This document shows positions 49,811 through 59,014 of a DNA stretch of 64,000 nt, piece after piece. Every line of letters begins with the position of its first letter. Within the stretch, counting starts at the first letter, position 1. The DNA comes from Nitrospirota bacterium (GTDB lineage Bacteria; UBA2233). The translations under genes were made by a program, and so were the position numbers. Location: the NCBI GenBank assembly GCA_011620345.1, contig WOZJ01000057.1, positions 37,246 through 101,245 of the forward strand. The letters run 5' to 3'. The notes beneath the pieces were generated by a model. It saw nothing but the letters and a program-made list of their open reading frames with translations, was not told where the DNA came from and ran no database searches.

Positions 49811-50602
49811 ATGGAACGCTTTGCGTTAATCCTTGGCGTTTCGAGTGGGTTTGGGAAAGCCACCGCGCTTGAGCTGGCCAAAGGCGGGGTTTCGATATTC
49901 GGTGTACACCTCGACCGGAAAGGTGGCCTTGAGGTAGTCGAGAGGCTAAAGAGCGACATTGAACGGGCTGGTGTTCGGGCGGTCTTCTTTAACGTCAACG
50001 CAGCGGACGACTCTAAGCGATCCTTAGTTATCGAAGAGATGACTCGTCTAAGGAATGAATCCTTTTTTCGTTTGAGCGTTTTCCTTCATTCTCTTGCATT
50101 CGGTACGCTCAAGCCGGTTGTTGCAAAAAGCCCGAAAGAGCGAGTGAGTCGATCCCAACTTGAGATGACGATCGATGTCATGGCCAATAGCTTTCTTTAC
50201 TGGATGCAAGACCTCTATGGGGCGGGGTTCCTTGAGCAGGGTACCCAAGCGTACGCAATGACTTCGGCCGGAGGTACGCGGGTATGGCCGAGCTATGGGC
50301 CGGTGTCCGTTGCCAAGGCTGCCCTTGAGGCGCACGTAAGACAGCTTGCCTACGAACTTATCCCAAGCGGAGTGTCCGTAAACGCCATTCTTGCCGGTGT
50401 TACCCGGACGCCGGCGCTCGAGAAGATCCCCGGGGCAGAGCAGATGGTCAACCTTGCCCTCGAGCGTTCGAGCGCAGGCAGGCTGACCGCCCCTGAAGAT
50501 GTAGGACGTTTGATCGCGACGGTCGCACTCTCTCCTTTCGACAATACCTGGTGTACGGGGAACACGATCCGCGTAGATGGGGGGGAAAACCTGGCCGGTT
50601 AG
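49811..50602 (+). CDS. SDR-family oxidoreductase, enoyl-ACP-reductase (FabI/FabL)-like
   Basis: ALILGVSSGFGKATALELAKGG; catalytic Y-X6-K (SYGPVSVAKAALEAHVRQLAYEL); IRVDGGENLAG; AGGAGG upstream. Confidence 0.82.
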   Translation: MERFALILGVSSGFGKATALELAKGGVSIFGVHLDRKGGLEVVERLKSDIERAGVRAVFFNVNAADDSKRSLVIEEMTRLRNESFFRLSVFLHSLAFGTLKPVVAKSPKERVSRSQLEMTIDVMANSFLYWMQDLYGAGFLEQGTQAYAMTSAGGTRVWPSYGPVSVAKAALEAHVRQLAYELIPSGVSVNAILAGVTRTPALEKIPGAEQMVNLALERSSAGRLTAPEDVGRLIATVALSPFDNTWCTGNTIRVDGGENLAG

Positions 50603-51159
50603 GTCTTTGGCCTTAAGAATGTCAATCCTAGCGAAATATCGAGGGTTTCGGCATTTTCCCTGTTTCTTCTTGCGGAAAAGCTCTGGACGTTGATGCGCGG
50701 CCAGGCGCCGTCGAGTTCTCTTAGGAGCGTGATAAGTTTTTCTGGCGGAACTTGGCTCAATCGCACTTCAAGCGGTTCCGAGGAGATGTCACGAAAGGGT
50801 TTTGGCTCCGCTGCAAGCATGTCGCCTAAGTTCTCCCCAAGCTCGAGCTTGGCGATTATGGCTTGCATTTCAGCCGCAGGGGAGGGTTTTCCGGCCGCTT
50901 TTTGTGCGCTTGAGAGAATTTGGGCTATTCTTTGGCGGGACTCCTGAACCTCCTGGATATTTGCGGCCAAGTCCCGGATTTGGCGTTGTTTTAGAGGTAT
51001 GGCCCCTTTCAACCTCTGAAACCGTGTAGCTGCGGGCTCGATTGCGCTTGTCCACGCAAAGAAGAAGAGCGCCAACCCAAAAGCAAAGCCAACGAGCCAT
51101 CGCTCTCTTTGCGAAAGCCTCTCAAAGCGCTCCTTAAGTACACCGACGATACGTTTCAT
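50599..51159 (-). CDS. gspM: Type II secretion system protein M-like
   Basis: N-terminal TM, GspM/PilO-like architecture, position at the end of the gsp operon. Confidence 0.78.
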   Translation of the reverse strand: MKRIVGVLKERFERLSQRERWLVGFAFGLALFFFAWTSAIEPAATRFQRLKGAIPLKQRQIRDLAANIQEVQESRQRIAQILSSAQKAAGKPSPAAEMQAIIAKLELGENLGDMLAAEPKPFRDISSEPLEVRLSQVPPEKLITLLRELDGAWPRINVQSFSARRNRENAETLDISLGLTFLRPKT

Positions 51160-52625
51160 AGCGCCGGCGAAAGCTTAAGGAAGAGCGTGAACACGACCCC
51201 GTCTTGTTGGACGCGGACATTCTCGAACCGGACGCCTACGAACGGGCCAACAGGGCGCAAGGCTGCCTTAAGCCTCTCGTAGGCCGTCGTATCCTCTGCA
51301 ACGGCCAGAACCCGCAGTTCTCCTTGCCGGTAAGACGCCTCATAGAGTTTGGCGGCACCTTCGGTTAAGAAGATTTGGGCTAGAGTTTCCAGGGCAACAC
51401 CAAAAGGGGCAGGCCCAACCGCCCCGAGGTATGCCTCCCTAATGTCCCTTTCTTGAGTGGCTAGCGTTCTTGCCTGGGTCAAAGGGTTGATGACGGGCTG
51501 GACTTGCGGGAACGCCTGTGTAAACAGCGCCCTTTCTTGAGATACAAGCGTCTCAAAGGTTGCCTTGGTCTTCATGTACGTCGCGGCCGTGAGGAGGCCA
51601 AAAAGAAGCAAGATAAAGGCCCCTATCGCCGCCCCCTCCTTAAGGAGCGAAACGGCCTGGGGCAACAAATGTACGCCGTTTCCGTTGCCGATAGTAAAAG
51701 GAACTGGCCTCGGAGAGGGTGTTCCATCCAAGAACGCGCGTAGCGCTCCCCTTAGATGAAAGGCGTGTCCCCAAGAAGGGTCTTCTTCTAGCCGAACGAC
51801 CTGAAAGGTTCCGCCAAAGGCCCTTTCGCAAATTTCATACCATTCGGTTTCCCTTGCTCGGACGACGAGTGGAACGCCGATACTGAGCTCGCCTTGGAGA
51901 CATTTCAGGACGTAAGCCGCGCCGGTAAGAAGCGCTTCCTTGCTTCCATAAGGCTTTGCAGGGAGGAATTGTAGCGCGCTTCCTTGGCCTGGAGTGCTAT
52001 AGCCTACATGAACGCCCGATGTTGATTGGTCAAAGAATAAATGGCCTTTTGGTGTTGCTTCGCCCTTTTTGCTCCGTAGGGCATGGTTGAGGTCGCGAAG
52101 ACGCGCGAACCCTTCGCACTCGAGAAAGGCGTTGTCAAGCGAGGCTTCCCGTATTTCTTTTTTGACGGCTTCCAAGAAGGAACGTTTCATCGCGGCGGCA
52201 AGAATCTGAGTGCCTTTCGGAGTACGGTTGGGGACAAGCCCGATAGAAGACCCCTCAAGTCCCCATAGCAGCCTGGGTTCCAGCTCTAGCGGGGCCACCT
52301 TCATGGCATCGCTCGTTTTCGAGAAGGGGAGCACAAGCCCTCTGAATGCAAACACCTCTGCGGGTAGGACGATGCAAACGCCTGTCCCTGAGTCCCGTAC
52401 GGTGTTTGCCAAGTCTTGTGGCAGGGCATCGAGAAGGTCTGCAATGTTAGGCATCCCGTCGTCGGCTTCATGCTGCTGGCTGTAAACGGAAAAGCTTGGG
52501 GCTCCTCTTAAGCCGATCGTTGCATGCAAAAAAACGGCCGGGCTTGAGAAGGGGTCGATCGCAACATAATCCCCCGTCAAAAGCCGAGAAAGGGACGGCC
52601 ATGAAAGATTACGAACTAAAGCCAT
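51156..52625 (-). CDS. gspL: Type II secretion system protein L-like
   Basis: Cytoplasmic actin-like N-domain, one TM (GAAIGAFILLLFGLLTAATYM), PilN-like C-domain; between gspK and gspM. Confidence 0.78.
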   Translation of the reverse strand: MALVRNLSWPSLSRLLTGDYVAIDPFSSPAVFLHATIGLRGAPSFSVYSQQHEADDGMPNIADLLDALPQDLANTVRDSGTGVCIVLPAEVFAFRGLVLPFSKTSDAMKVAPLELEPRLLWGLEGSSIGLVPNRTPKGTQILAAAMKRSFLEAVKKEIREASLDNAFLECEGFARLRDLNHALRSKKGEATPKGHLFFDQSTSGVHVGYSTPGQGSALQFLPAKPYGSKEALLTGAAYVLKCLQGELSIGVPLVVRARETEWYEICERAFGGTFQVVRLEEDPSWGHAFHLRGALRAFLDGTPSPRPVPFTIGNGNGVHLLPQAVSLLKEGAAIGAFILLLFGLLTAATYMKTKATFETLVSQERALFTQAFPQVQPVINPLTQARTLATQERDIREAYLGAVGPAPFGVALETLAQIFLTEGAAKLYEASYRQGELRVLAVAEDTTAYERLKAALRPVGPFVGVRFENVRVQQDGVVFTLFLKLSPAL

Positions 52626-53689
52626 ACCCAGCGTAACACCGTAAAACCATCATCCTTTCTTTGTACAATGCATTCAATCGTTTCCTGAGAACTGCCCACA
52701 TTCCCCGTGGAAAGGATCCTAAACGTACTGGATGCGGTATTCATGTAGTTTAACACGCCTCCAGCCAGCTCGTCGCTCAACCCTGGAATCTTCTGAAGCT
52801 CTGCCTTGTCCTCGAGAGGCTCGTTTTCTCGAGACTTGATGATGTCGTCCGCTACGAACGGGCTAATTTTGGAAGACAGGCTTTCCAGTACAATCCTGTC
52901 AGCCGTGTTTACGTTTACACTCCCTTCCGAGTAGACGGTTATATAAGGCCTGAGCTTTTCAAAGGTTTCGTGGTCGAACCCTTTGATGAGGCGTATTTCA
53001 AGGAGCGTGCTCAGAGGGCCGTTTGTTGGCGTAAAGGGTGTGGTGAGATCTTGGTAAAAGTCACTTTCCGCCCCGTTCGGTCTTGGCTCATCGTCCGAGT
53101 CAAGCCAATCCATAAGGCTCTCTAGGCGCTCTTGGCCAAGTCCAAGCTCCTCAAAGAGCCGTTCAAGCACCGCTTGGAGCTCCTCGAGCTTGGCTACTTG
53201 GCGGCTTCCACCCCCATACCCCTCGCCTGTGGCCTTGTTTTCTTGGCTTTCAACGGGCTGTTCAGGGCTTCGCGTACCTTTCTCAGGCGAGTCTTGCCCA
53301 GGAGGGGAGGGTTGTCCGCCCCCGGGCCGGTTTGTACCTTGAGCGTTTCCGAGAAAAGCGTTTGGATTGAGCTTTGCGGCCTCGTCTTCGATCGTTAGCG
53401 TGATGGTCCCGCCAAGTTGTTTGTCTTGGATACCATTTGGCACCTTGGCCCAGCGATCGAAGAAGCTGTCGGATTTGTTTTCCCAAGCGTCCAGCTTGAG
53501 CGCAACCTTTGCGATTTCAACCCCGGATGCCGCGAGGGCGTACGCTTTTTGTGAGGTGGCATACTCCTGAAGGGCTAGTGTATGCGAGACGACGCGCGTG
53601 TTTAACCCGACCGTGATCACGCCAAGCAGTGCGATGACGGCAAGTACTAGCAAAAGTGCAAACCCGCTTGGAGCATACGGCCGCTTCAT
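52616..53689 (-). CDS. gspK: Type II secretion minor pseudopilin GspK
   Basis: GFALLLVLAVIALLGVITVGLN, WLDSDDEPRPNGAESDFY, VNVNTADRIVLESL. Confidence 0.93.
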   Translation of the reverse strand: MKRPYAPSGFALLLVLAVIALLGVITVGLNTRVVSHTLALQEYATSQKAYALAASGVEIAKVALKLDAWENKSDSFFDRWAKVPNGIQDKQLGGTITLTIEDEAAKLNPNAFLGNAQGTNRPGGGQPSPPGQDSPEKGTRSPEQPVESQENKATGEGYGGGSRQVAKLEELQAVLERLFEELGLGQERLESLMDWLDSDDEPRPNGAESDFYQDLTTPFTPTNGPLSTLLEIRLIKGFDHETFEKLRPYITVYSEGSVNVNTADRIVLESLSSKISPFVADDIIKSRENEPLEDKAELQKIPGLSDELAGGVLNYMNTASSTFRILSTGNVGSSQETIECIVQRKDDGFTVLRWVWL

Positions 53690-54426
53690 GGGCTAGGTTT
53701 TCCTTGAGGTGGCGAAGTTGAGGCCCCTTGGTTTTGCTGAGGCCGGCCGTTTTGGGCCTTGTTGTCGCCTGCTTGCCCTTGCTGCAGTCCGGCAGGAATT
53801 GGGACAACCTGACGGTAAGTGGCAATGGAGCGAGTGTTTGGGTCTTTGACGCGTATTTCCACGGCTACGGCGATGGGAAGGTTCGCGCCTTGCGAAGGGG
53901 CATTCGTGCCTAGATTTGGAGGGTTAGGCAATGTATCTTTCCAGGTGTCTCCGTCAAAAAACCAAAAATTCAGGCTTTGGACGTTTGGGATAAGCGGGTC
54001 TAGCGTGCCTCCCTTTTCGAGGCTTCCATCGTAAGGGACCTTGAGCCATCGAAAAAGCGTCATTACCTTACTTATAGGGTCTTTCATGACGAAATAGCCC
54101 ACGCAGGCATTGTCTGAAAAGGGCGAGTCGTCGGCTGGATCCTTGCCCAAGAGGGTCCGGAACAAGACGGCATCAAGGCTTGAATTTCCAAACCCAGTTT
54201 GAAAATTTTGAATAGGCTGAGCTTCACCCTTGGCATCGGCCGAAAGGTTGGTCAAATCCTTGGTAAGAATAAAAAGCCCCCTTGTCAACGCAACGTGGAA
54301 CTCTGAGCTGGCGCTCGCGTGTTCCGCTGCGTTGGAGGCCTGAAAAAGGCTAGATTGAGCCATTGTCGCGATCATGGCAAGGATGACCGTGACAACGAGC
54401 ACCTCGAGCAATGTGAATGCCTTCAT
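53686..54426 (-). CDS. gspJ: Type II secretion minor pseudopilin GspJ
   Basis: MKAFTLLEVLVVTVILAMIATMAQSSLF pre-pilin motif; operon position. Confidence 0.9.
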   Translation of the reverse strand: MKAFTLLEVLVVTVILAMIATMAQSSLFQASNAAEHASASSEFHVALTRGLFILTKDLTNLSADAKGEAQPIQNFQTGFGNSSLDAVLFRTLLGKDPADDSPFSDNACVGYFVMKDPISKVMTLFRWLKVPYDGSLEKGGTLDPLIPNVQSLNFWFFDGDTWKDTLPNPPNLGTNAPSQGANLPIAVAVEIRVKDPNTRSIATYRQVVPIPAGLQQGQAGDNKAQNGRPQQNQGASTSPPQGKPSP

Positions 54427-55004
54427 GGGGATTTTTTCGGCTGCTGGGGGGGGTTGGCAGGCTCTTCTGTGCTGGAGGCATGCTCTTTGGCCTTTTCCTT
54501 GGAGCCCTCGCCCATCTTGCCGGACTGGAGCATCTTCTTGAAGGATTCCATTATTTTTGGGTCTTCTTGAAGAACGAGGCGTTCTCCCAGCGTTTGTAAG
54601 GCCCCGGCCTCGTTCCTTTTCTCCAGCCAGGTTTTCACCCCAAGCATCTGGGGGAAATCCTCGATCGTTAAAGTAACCTCCTCGGCCTTCATCCTCGGGG
54701 TCGTTTGTTCAAGCTCTTCGTCTACCCACGGAAGCGGGGGGAATTGAACCGGTCCCTGCCCGGGTGGGGCGGGTTCTTTTCCTTGAGCGTTGTCCTCCTT
54801 GGCCGCCTTCCAGTTTTCGACATCGAGCAGGCCAAACCCCCTCTGGATGACGAGCGCGTCCTGCAGGCGGGTGGTTTGTCTGGCCACGAGCGCGAGGCTT
54901 GCGTTGAGCTCGTCAATCAATGCCACGGCCGTGAATCCGAAAACGGCAAGCGCGACGAGCACCTCTAAAAGGCTAAATCCCCGGGTAAAAGGGCTGGTCT
55001 TCAT
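54423..55004 (-). CDS. gspI: Type II secretion minor pseudopilin GspI
   Basis: RGFSLLEVLVALAVFGFTAVALID pre-pilin motif; operon position. Confidence 0.88.
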   Translation of the reverse strand: MKTSPFTRGFSLLEVLVALAVFGFTAVALIDELNASLALVARQTTRLQDALVIQRGFGLLDVENWKAAKEDNAQGKEPAPPGQGPVQFPPLPWVDEELEQTTPRMKAEEVTLTIEDFPQMLGVKTWLEKRNEAGALQTLGERLVLQEDPKIMESFKKMLQSGKMGEGSKEKAKEHASSTEEPANPPQQPKKSP

Positions 55005-55548
55005 ACTGCTCGAACAACTTTTCCGGGATCCGTCCGGGTTCTATGGACACAAGACCGGTTAATGCGTTCATCCAGAGCGTCTGGATGCGTCCGGTGTTGT
55101 CCTGGGCCACCCATACAAAGCGCTCGGGTATGCTGTCCTTCGAAAACGCAAGCGTAAGCGTTCCCTTCGCGATGGGTTTTCCGCCTCTTTTACGGACCTC
55201 AATGATACGAACATCCTTGCCAAGCCTCAAGGTGGCGTAGGGCTGGATCGAGAGGCGTTCGTTGGAAGCCGTTGGCACTCCGTCTACCCAGACTTCTCCC
55301 GAGTCCAGGTCAAGATGGACGTACAAGGGGCTTGGCCGAAGAATAGCGTCTTGCGAGGCCTGTTCTAGAAGTGCCCTGAGAATTCGAATGTTGCGCTGCC
55401 CTTGAAACCCGAAAACCGAGTCCATCCTTGGCACGAGAATGCCGGCCAAAAGAGCGATTAAAAAGACGACCAGGCCAACCTCGATAAGCGTGAACCCGTT
55501 AGCGTCGTCTAGGCGTGAGGCCGATAGGCGCTTGCTCTTCTTGTCCAT
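54973..55548 (-). CDS. gspH: Type II secretion minor pseudopilin GspH
   Basis: NGFTLIEVGLVVFLIALLAGILVPRM; start refined to MDKKSKRL. Confidence 0.88.
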   Translation of the reverse strand: MDKKSKRLSASRLDDANGFTLIEVGLVVFLIALLAGILVPRMDSVFGFQGQRNIRILRALLEQASQDAILRPSPLYVHLDLDSGEVWVDGVPTASNERLSIQPYATLRLGKDVRIIEVRKRGGKPIAKGTLTLAFSKDSIPERFVWVAQDNTGRIQTLWMNALTGLVSIEPGRIPEKLFEQYEDQPFYPGI

Positions 55549-56035
55549 CGCTCGTTTCAAAGCTTGCAATGTCGTCGTACCCAGGAGATCCAGGTTCGTC
55601 AAGCTGGCCGTTTGGGCCAGGCGAGACGATCTCGTAGGGCCTTTGTCTGCCATACATGTCAACATTTCCTGGGGAGAGGTAGGTATAGTCGTTCCCCCAG
55701 GGGTCTTTGGGGATGCGTTCCATGTAGCCTTGCGGGTGATAGTTGCGGGGGATGGGCTCGATCGATGGCGGCTCGATAAGCGCATGCAGACCCTGCTCGG
55801 TCGTGGGGTACAGTCCGTTGTCCACCTTGTACATCTGCAACGCCTGCTCGATTTGGCGGATCTGGGTCAGCGCGGTCGTTTTTCTTGCCTCCTCGACCCT
55901 TCCTAAAAGCCTTGGGGCCACGAGCGCGGCCAGCAGGCCGATAATGATAACAACGATCATGATCTCGATGAGCGTAAAGCCCTCTTCGTACGGCCAACGG
56001 CCTCGGTACTTTTTATCCTTCCCTTTTTTTTGCAT
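55499..56035 (-). CDS. gspG: Type II secretion major pseudopilin GspG
   Basis: EGFTLIEIMIVVIIIGLLAALVAPRLLGRVEEARK, DNGLYPTTEQGLHALI, PKDPWGNDYTYLSPG. Confidence 0.97.
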   Translation of the reverse strand: MQKKGKDKKYRGRWPYEEGFTLIEIMIVVIIIGLLAALVAPRLLGRVEEARKTTALTQIRQIEQALQMYKVDNGLYPTTEQGLHALIEPPSIEPIPRNYHPQGYMERIPKDPWGNDYTYLSPGNVDMYGRQRPYEIVSPGPNGQLDEPGSPGYDDIASFETSDGQEEQAPIGLTPRRR

Positions 56036-56043
56036 TTCCGTCC

Positions 56044-57270
56044 CTACTTGATCAATTGGTTCATTTCAAAAATAGGCAAGAGGATGCTCATGACGACAAA
56101 CCCGACTATACCCCCCATAAAAAGGATCATCACTGGCTCGATCAACCCCATGACCGTCTCGATCGATGATTCCGTTTGCGTCTCGTAGCTCTCCGCCACC
56201 TTGAGCAGCATCGATTCGAGCTCGCCCGAACGCTCGCCCACGGAGACCATATGGACGAGCATCGGGGGGAACAGCCCGCTTTCTTTGAGCGTTTGAGCCA
56301 TGGAGCCCCCCTCTCTGATCCTCTCCTGGCAGCGTTGAAGGGCTTCTTGGAAAAGCACGTTGTTGATGATGGGCCGTGTGATCTCGAGCGCCTTCAGAAG
56401 GGGGATACCGGCCGACAGCAGAACCCCTAATGTCCTCGAGAACCTAGCGACAGAGATTTTCTTAAGCAAGCCGCCTGCAACGGGAAGTTCAAACAGGAAC
56501 CGGTCGAACAAGCGTCTGCCGGGCTTTGTCTTCAGGGCGCGGTTCAAGAATACCCCACCAAGGACACTTATGCCAATAAGCAGCGGAAAGGACTCCTTGA
56601 AGAACTCTGACCCCCCAAGGAGAATGCGCGTTGGCAAAGGAAGGTTCTTGCCCAGTTGGGAGAAAATCGAGCCTACCTTGGGGACGACGTAGGCCATAAG
56701 CAGCGTCAAAATCCCCAAGCTCGTAAGCAGGATGAACACGGGGTAGGCGAGCTTGGAAACGAGTCGGCTCTTTAAAAGCTGTTGTTTTTCTAAGTGCTCG
56801 GCAAGCCGCTCAAGGACGGTATCCAGCCTTCCGGTGAATTCTCCCGAGCGAACCATGTTGACGTAAAGTTCGGGAAACGCCTTTGGAAACCTTCCAAGCG
56901 CGTCGGCCAGTGCGCTGCCTTCGAGCACCTTGTCCTTGATTTGCGAAAGGACCCGCCTTTGCGTGGCGTTCTCGGTTTGCTCTTCTAATGCCTTGAGCGC
57001 CTCGACAAGGGGCAAGCCCGCCTTAAGCAGCGTGGCCAACTGTCTTGTTAAAACCGCGAGTTCGCCAGAAGCAAGCCTAGGCGACAGCCAGCGCTTAGCC
57101 CCGTTGGCAGGCCTCCTCGCATCTTCGGAGTGTTCCTGGACGATCTCGACCGGGAAAAGCCCAAGCTGCCTGAGCCTGTCTCTGGCGGCACGAGGGTTCT
57201 CGGCGTCGAGTACGCCTTCCTTGGGCTTCTTTAAGCCGGGAGAAAGGGCTTTGTAGCTGAATACCGGCAT
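56044..57270 (-). CDS. gspF: Type II secretion inner-membrane protein GspF
   Basis: VLTRQLATLLKAGLPLVEALKAL, repeated T2SSF domains. Confidence 0.96.
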   Translation of the reverse strand: MPVFSYKALSPGLKKPKEGVLDAENPRAARDRLRQLGLFPVEIVQEHSEDARRPANGAKRWLSPRLASGELAVLTRQLATLLKAGLPLVEALKALEEQTENATQRRVLSQIKDKVLEGSALADALGRFPKAFPELYVNMVRSGEFTGRLDTVLERLAEHLEKQQLLKSRLVSKLAYPVFILLTSLGILTLLMAYVVPKVGSIFSQLGKNLPLPTRILLGGSEFFKESFPLLIGISVLGGVFLNRALKTKPGRRLFDRFLFELPVAGGLLKKISVARFSRTLGVLLSAGIPLLKALEITRPIINNVLFQEALQRCQERIREGGSMAQTLKESGLFPPMLVHMVSVGERSGELESMLLKVAESYETQTESSIETVMGLIEPVMILFMGGIVGFVVMSILLPIFEMNQLIK

Positions 57271-57273
57271 CGC

Positions 57274-58962
57274 TTAAAAGATGTCTTCGCCCGTTACGCG
57301 AAGCAGTTCTTGCGTGGTCGTAATTCCTTGGATGACTTTTTGTTTTCCGTCTTCTCTTAGCGTTACCATTCTTTTTTTGACAGCAAGCTGACGGATCGTG
57401 GCGGCGTCGCTCCTCTGGACGACGAGTTCGCGGATTTCATCATCCACGACCAAAATTTCGAACAGCGCGATTCTGCCGTGGTAGCCCGTGCCCATGCACG
57501 CCTTGCAGCCTTCCCCGTGGAATAGCTGCCCGCTTTGTAGCTCTTCTTGTGCGATGCCCGCCTCTTTCAGCTCGAGGGGCTTTGGCGTGTAGGGTTTCTT
57601 GCAATGAGGACACACGATACGAACGAGGCGCTGGGCAAGAATGCCCACGACCGAAGAGGAAACGAGGAAGGGCTCGACCCCCATGTCAATCAGCCGTGTC
57701 ACGGCGCTTGGGGCATCGTTCGTGTGCAGTGTCGAAAGGACGAGGTGGCCCGTCAAAGAGGCCTGGATTGCGATCTCGGCCGTTTCTGTGTCCCGGATCT
57801 CGCCTACCATGATCACGTCGGGGTCTTGGCGAAGGATAGAGCGCAGTCCGCTTGCAAACGTAAGTTCAATCTTGGGATTGACATGAATCTGGCCTATGCC
57901 TGGGAGCTGGTACTCGACGGGATCTTCAACTGTAATGATATTTTTTTCTGCGGTATTAATATGGCTGAGCGCGGCATACAGCGTGGTCGTCTTTCCCGAG
58001 CCTGTCGGGCCTGTAACGAGGATGATGCCATGGCTTCTTGTGATGAGCCGCTTGATGGTGCTCAGCCTTTCCTGGCTCAAGCCTAGTTCACCTAGTTTGA
58101 GTAGGATGACCGTCTTGTCCAATAGGCGCATGACGATCCTCTCGCCGTATGTCGTGGGGATCGTGGAGAGCCGAATGTCGATATCCCTTCCTGCGATCTT
58201 GATCCGAATCCGGCCGTCTTGAGGAAGTCGCTTCTCTGCGATGTTCAGCGATGCCAGAACCTTTATGCGCGATGCGATCGAAGCTTGCATCCGCTTTGGG
58301 GGCCTTAGGATCTCGTAGAGCACGCCGTCGATCCTGAACCGGACGCTCAAGTCCTTCTCAAACGGCTCGATATGGATGTCGGAGGCCCTTCCCTTTACGG
58401 CCTGGACGAGCAGCATGTTCACCAGGCGGATGGCGGGAGCGTCTGAATCGGAATCAAGGATATCCTGGGGCTCCTCAAGGTCGTGTGCAAACATCTCGAA
58501 CCCGCCCGCATCCAAATCGCCCATCATTTCCTCGGGGGAATCTCCGCCTTGGTTGTAGGCCAGGTTAATCAGCGTGAGAACGGCCTCTTTGGGCATGAGC
58601 ACTTTTCTTGGCGGAATCCCAAGGTGCCCCACGAGGTCGAGGAACGCTTCGTAGGCGGTAGGGTCAGCCATGCCTACGAAAACATCCCCATGCTCGTCTT
58701 TTAGGGGAATGACCATGTGGCGCTTGGCGAACTGGATAGGAATTCCCTCGGTAAGCTTAGGGTCAATATGCCTCTGGGAGAACTCCCGCACAAAAGGGAT
58801 GCAGAACTGCACCGAAAGCGCTTCGTAGATGGTCTCTTCAGGGACTAGGCGTTGGGAGGCGAGCGTCTCTCCTAGCCTTGACCCCTTTGCTTCCTTGATC
58901 TTGAGCGCCTCTTCGACGGCTTCCTTTGGGACCTGAAAAGCCTCCGTCAAGATTTCACCCAA
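57274..58962 (-). CDS. gspE: Type II secretion ATPase GspE
   Basis: GPTGSGKTTTLYAAL Walker A, ASDIHIEP, CPHC...CKAC zinc motif. Confidence 0.96.
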   Translation of the reverse strand: MGEILTEAFQVPKEAVEEALKIKEAKGSRLGETLASQRLVPEETIYEALSVQFCIPFVREFSQRHIDPKLTEGIPIQFAKRHMVIPLKDEHGDVFVGMADPTAYEAFLDLVGHLGIPPRKVLMPKEAVLTLINLAYNQGGDSPEEMMGDLDAGGFEMFAHDLEEPQDILDSDSDAPAIRLVNMLLVQAVKGRASDIHIEPFEKDLSVRFRIDGVLYEILRPPKRMQASIASRIKVLASLNIAEKRLPQDGRIRIKIAGRDIDIRLSTIPTTYGERIVMRLLDKTVILLKLGELGLSQERLSTIKRLITRSHGIILVTGPTGSGKTTTLYAALSHINTAEKNIITVEDPVEYQLPGIGQIHVNPKIELTFASGLRSILRQDPDVIMVGEIRDTETAEIAIQASLTGHLVLSTLHTNDAPSAVTRLIDMGVEPFLVSSSVVGILAQRLVRIVCPHCKKPYTPKPLELKEAGIAQEELQSGQLFHGEGCKACMGTGYHGRIALFEILVVDDEIRELVVQRSDAATIRQLAVKKRMVTLREDGKQKVIQGITTTQELLRVTGEDIF

Positions 58963-59014
58963 AGGCAGAAAGTTCGGAAACGCCCTTACATCCTGTTTCT
59001 TGGCTTCCTGGGTT

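Noticed and set aside
57547-58086. 179-aa Cys-rich plus-strand ORF opposite gspE
   Set aside because: Cysteines arise from the complement of gspE codons; no CXXCH or other functional pattern and gspE is unambiguous.
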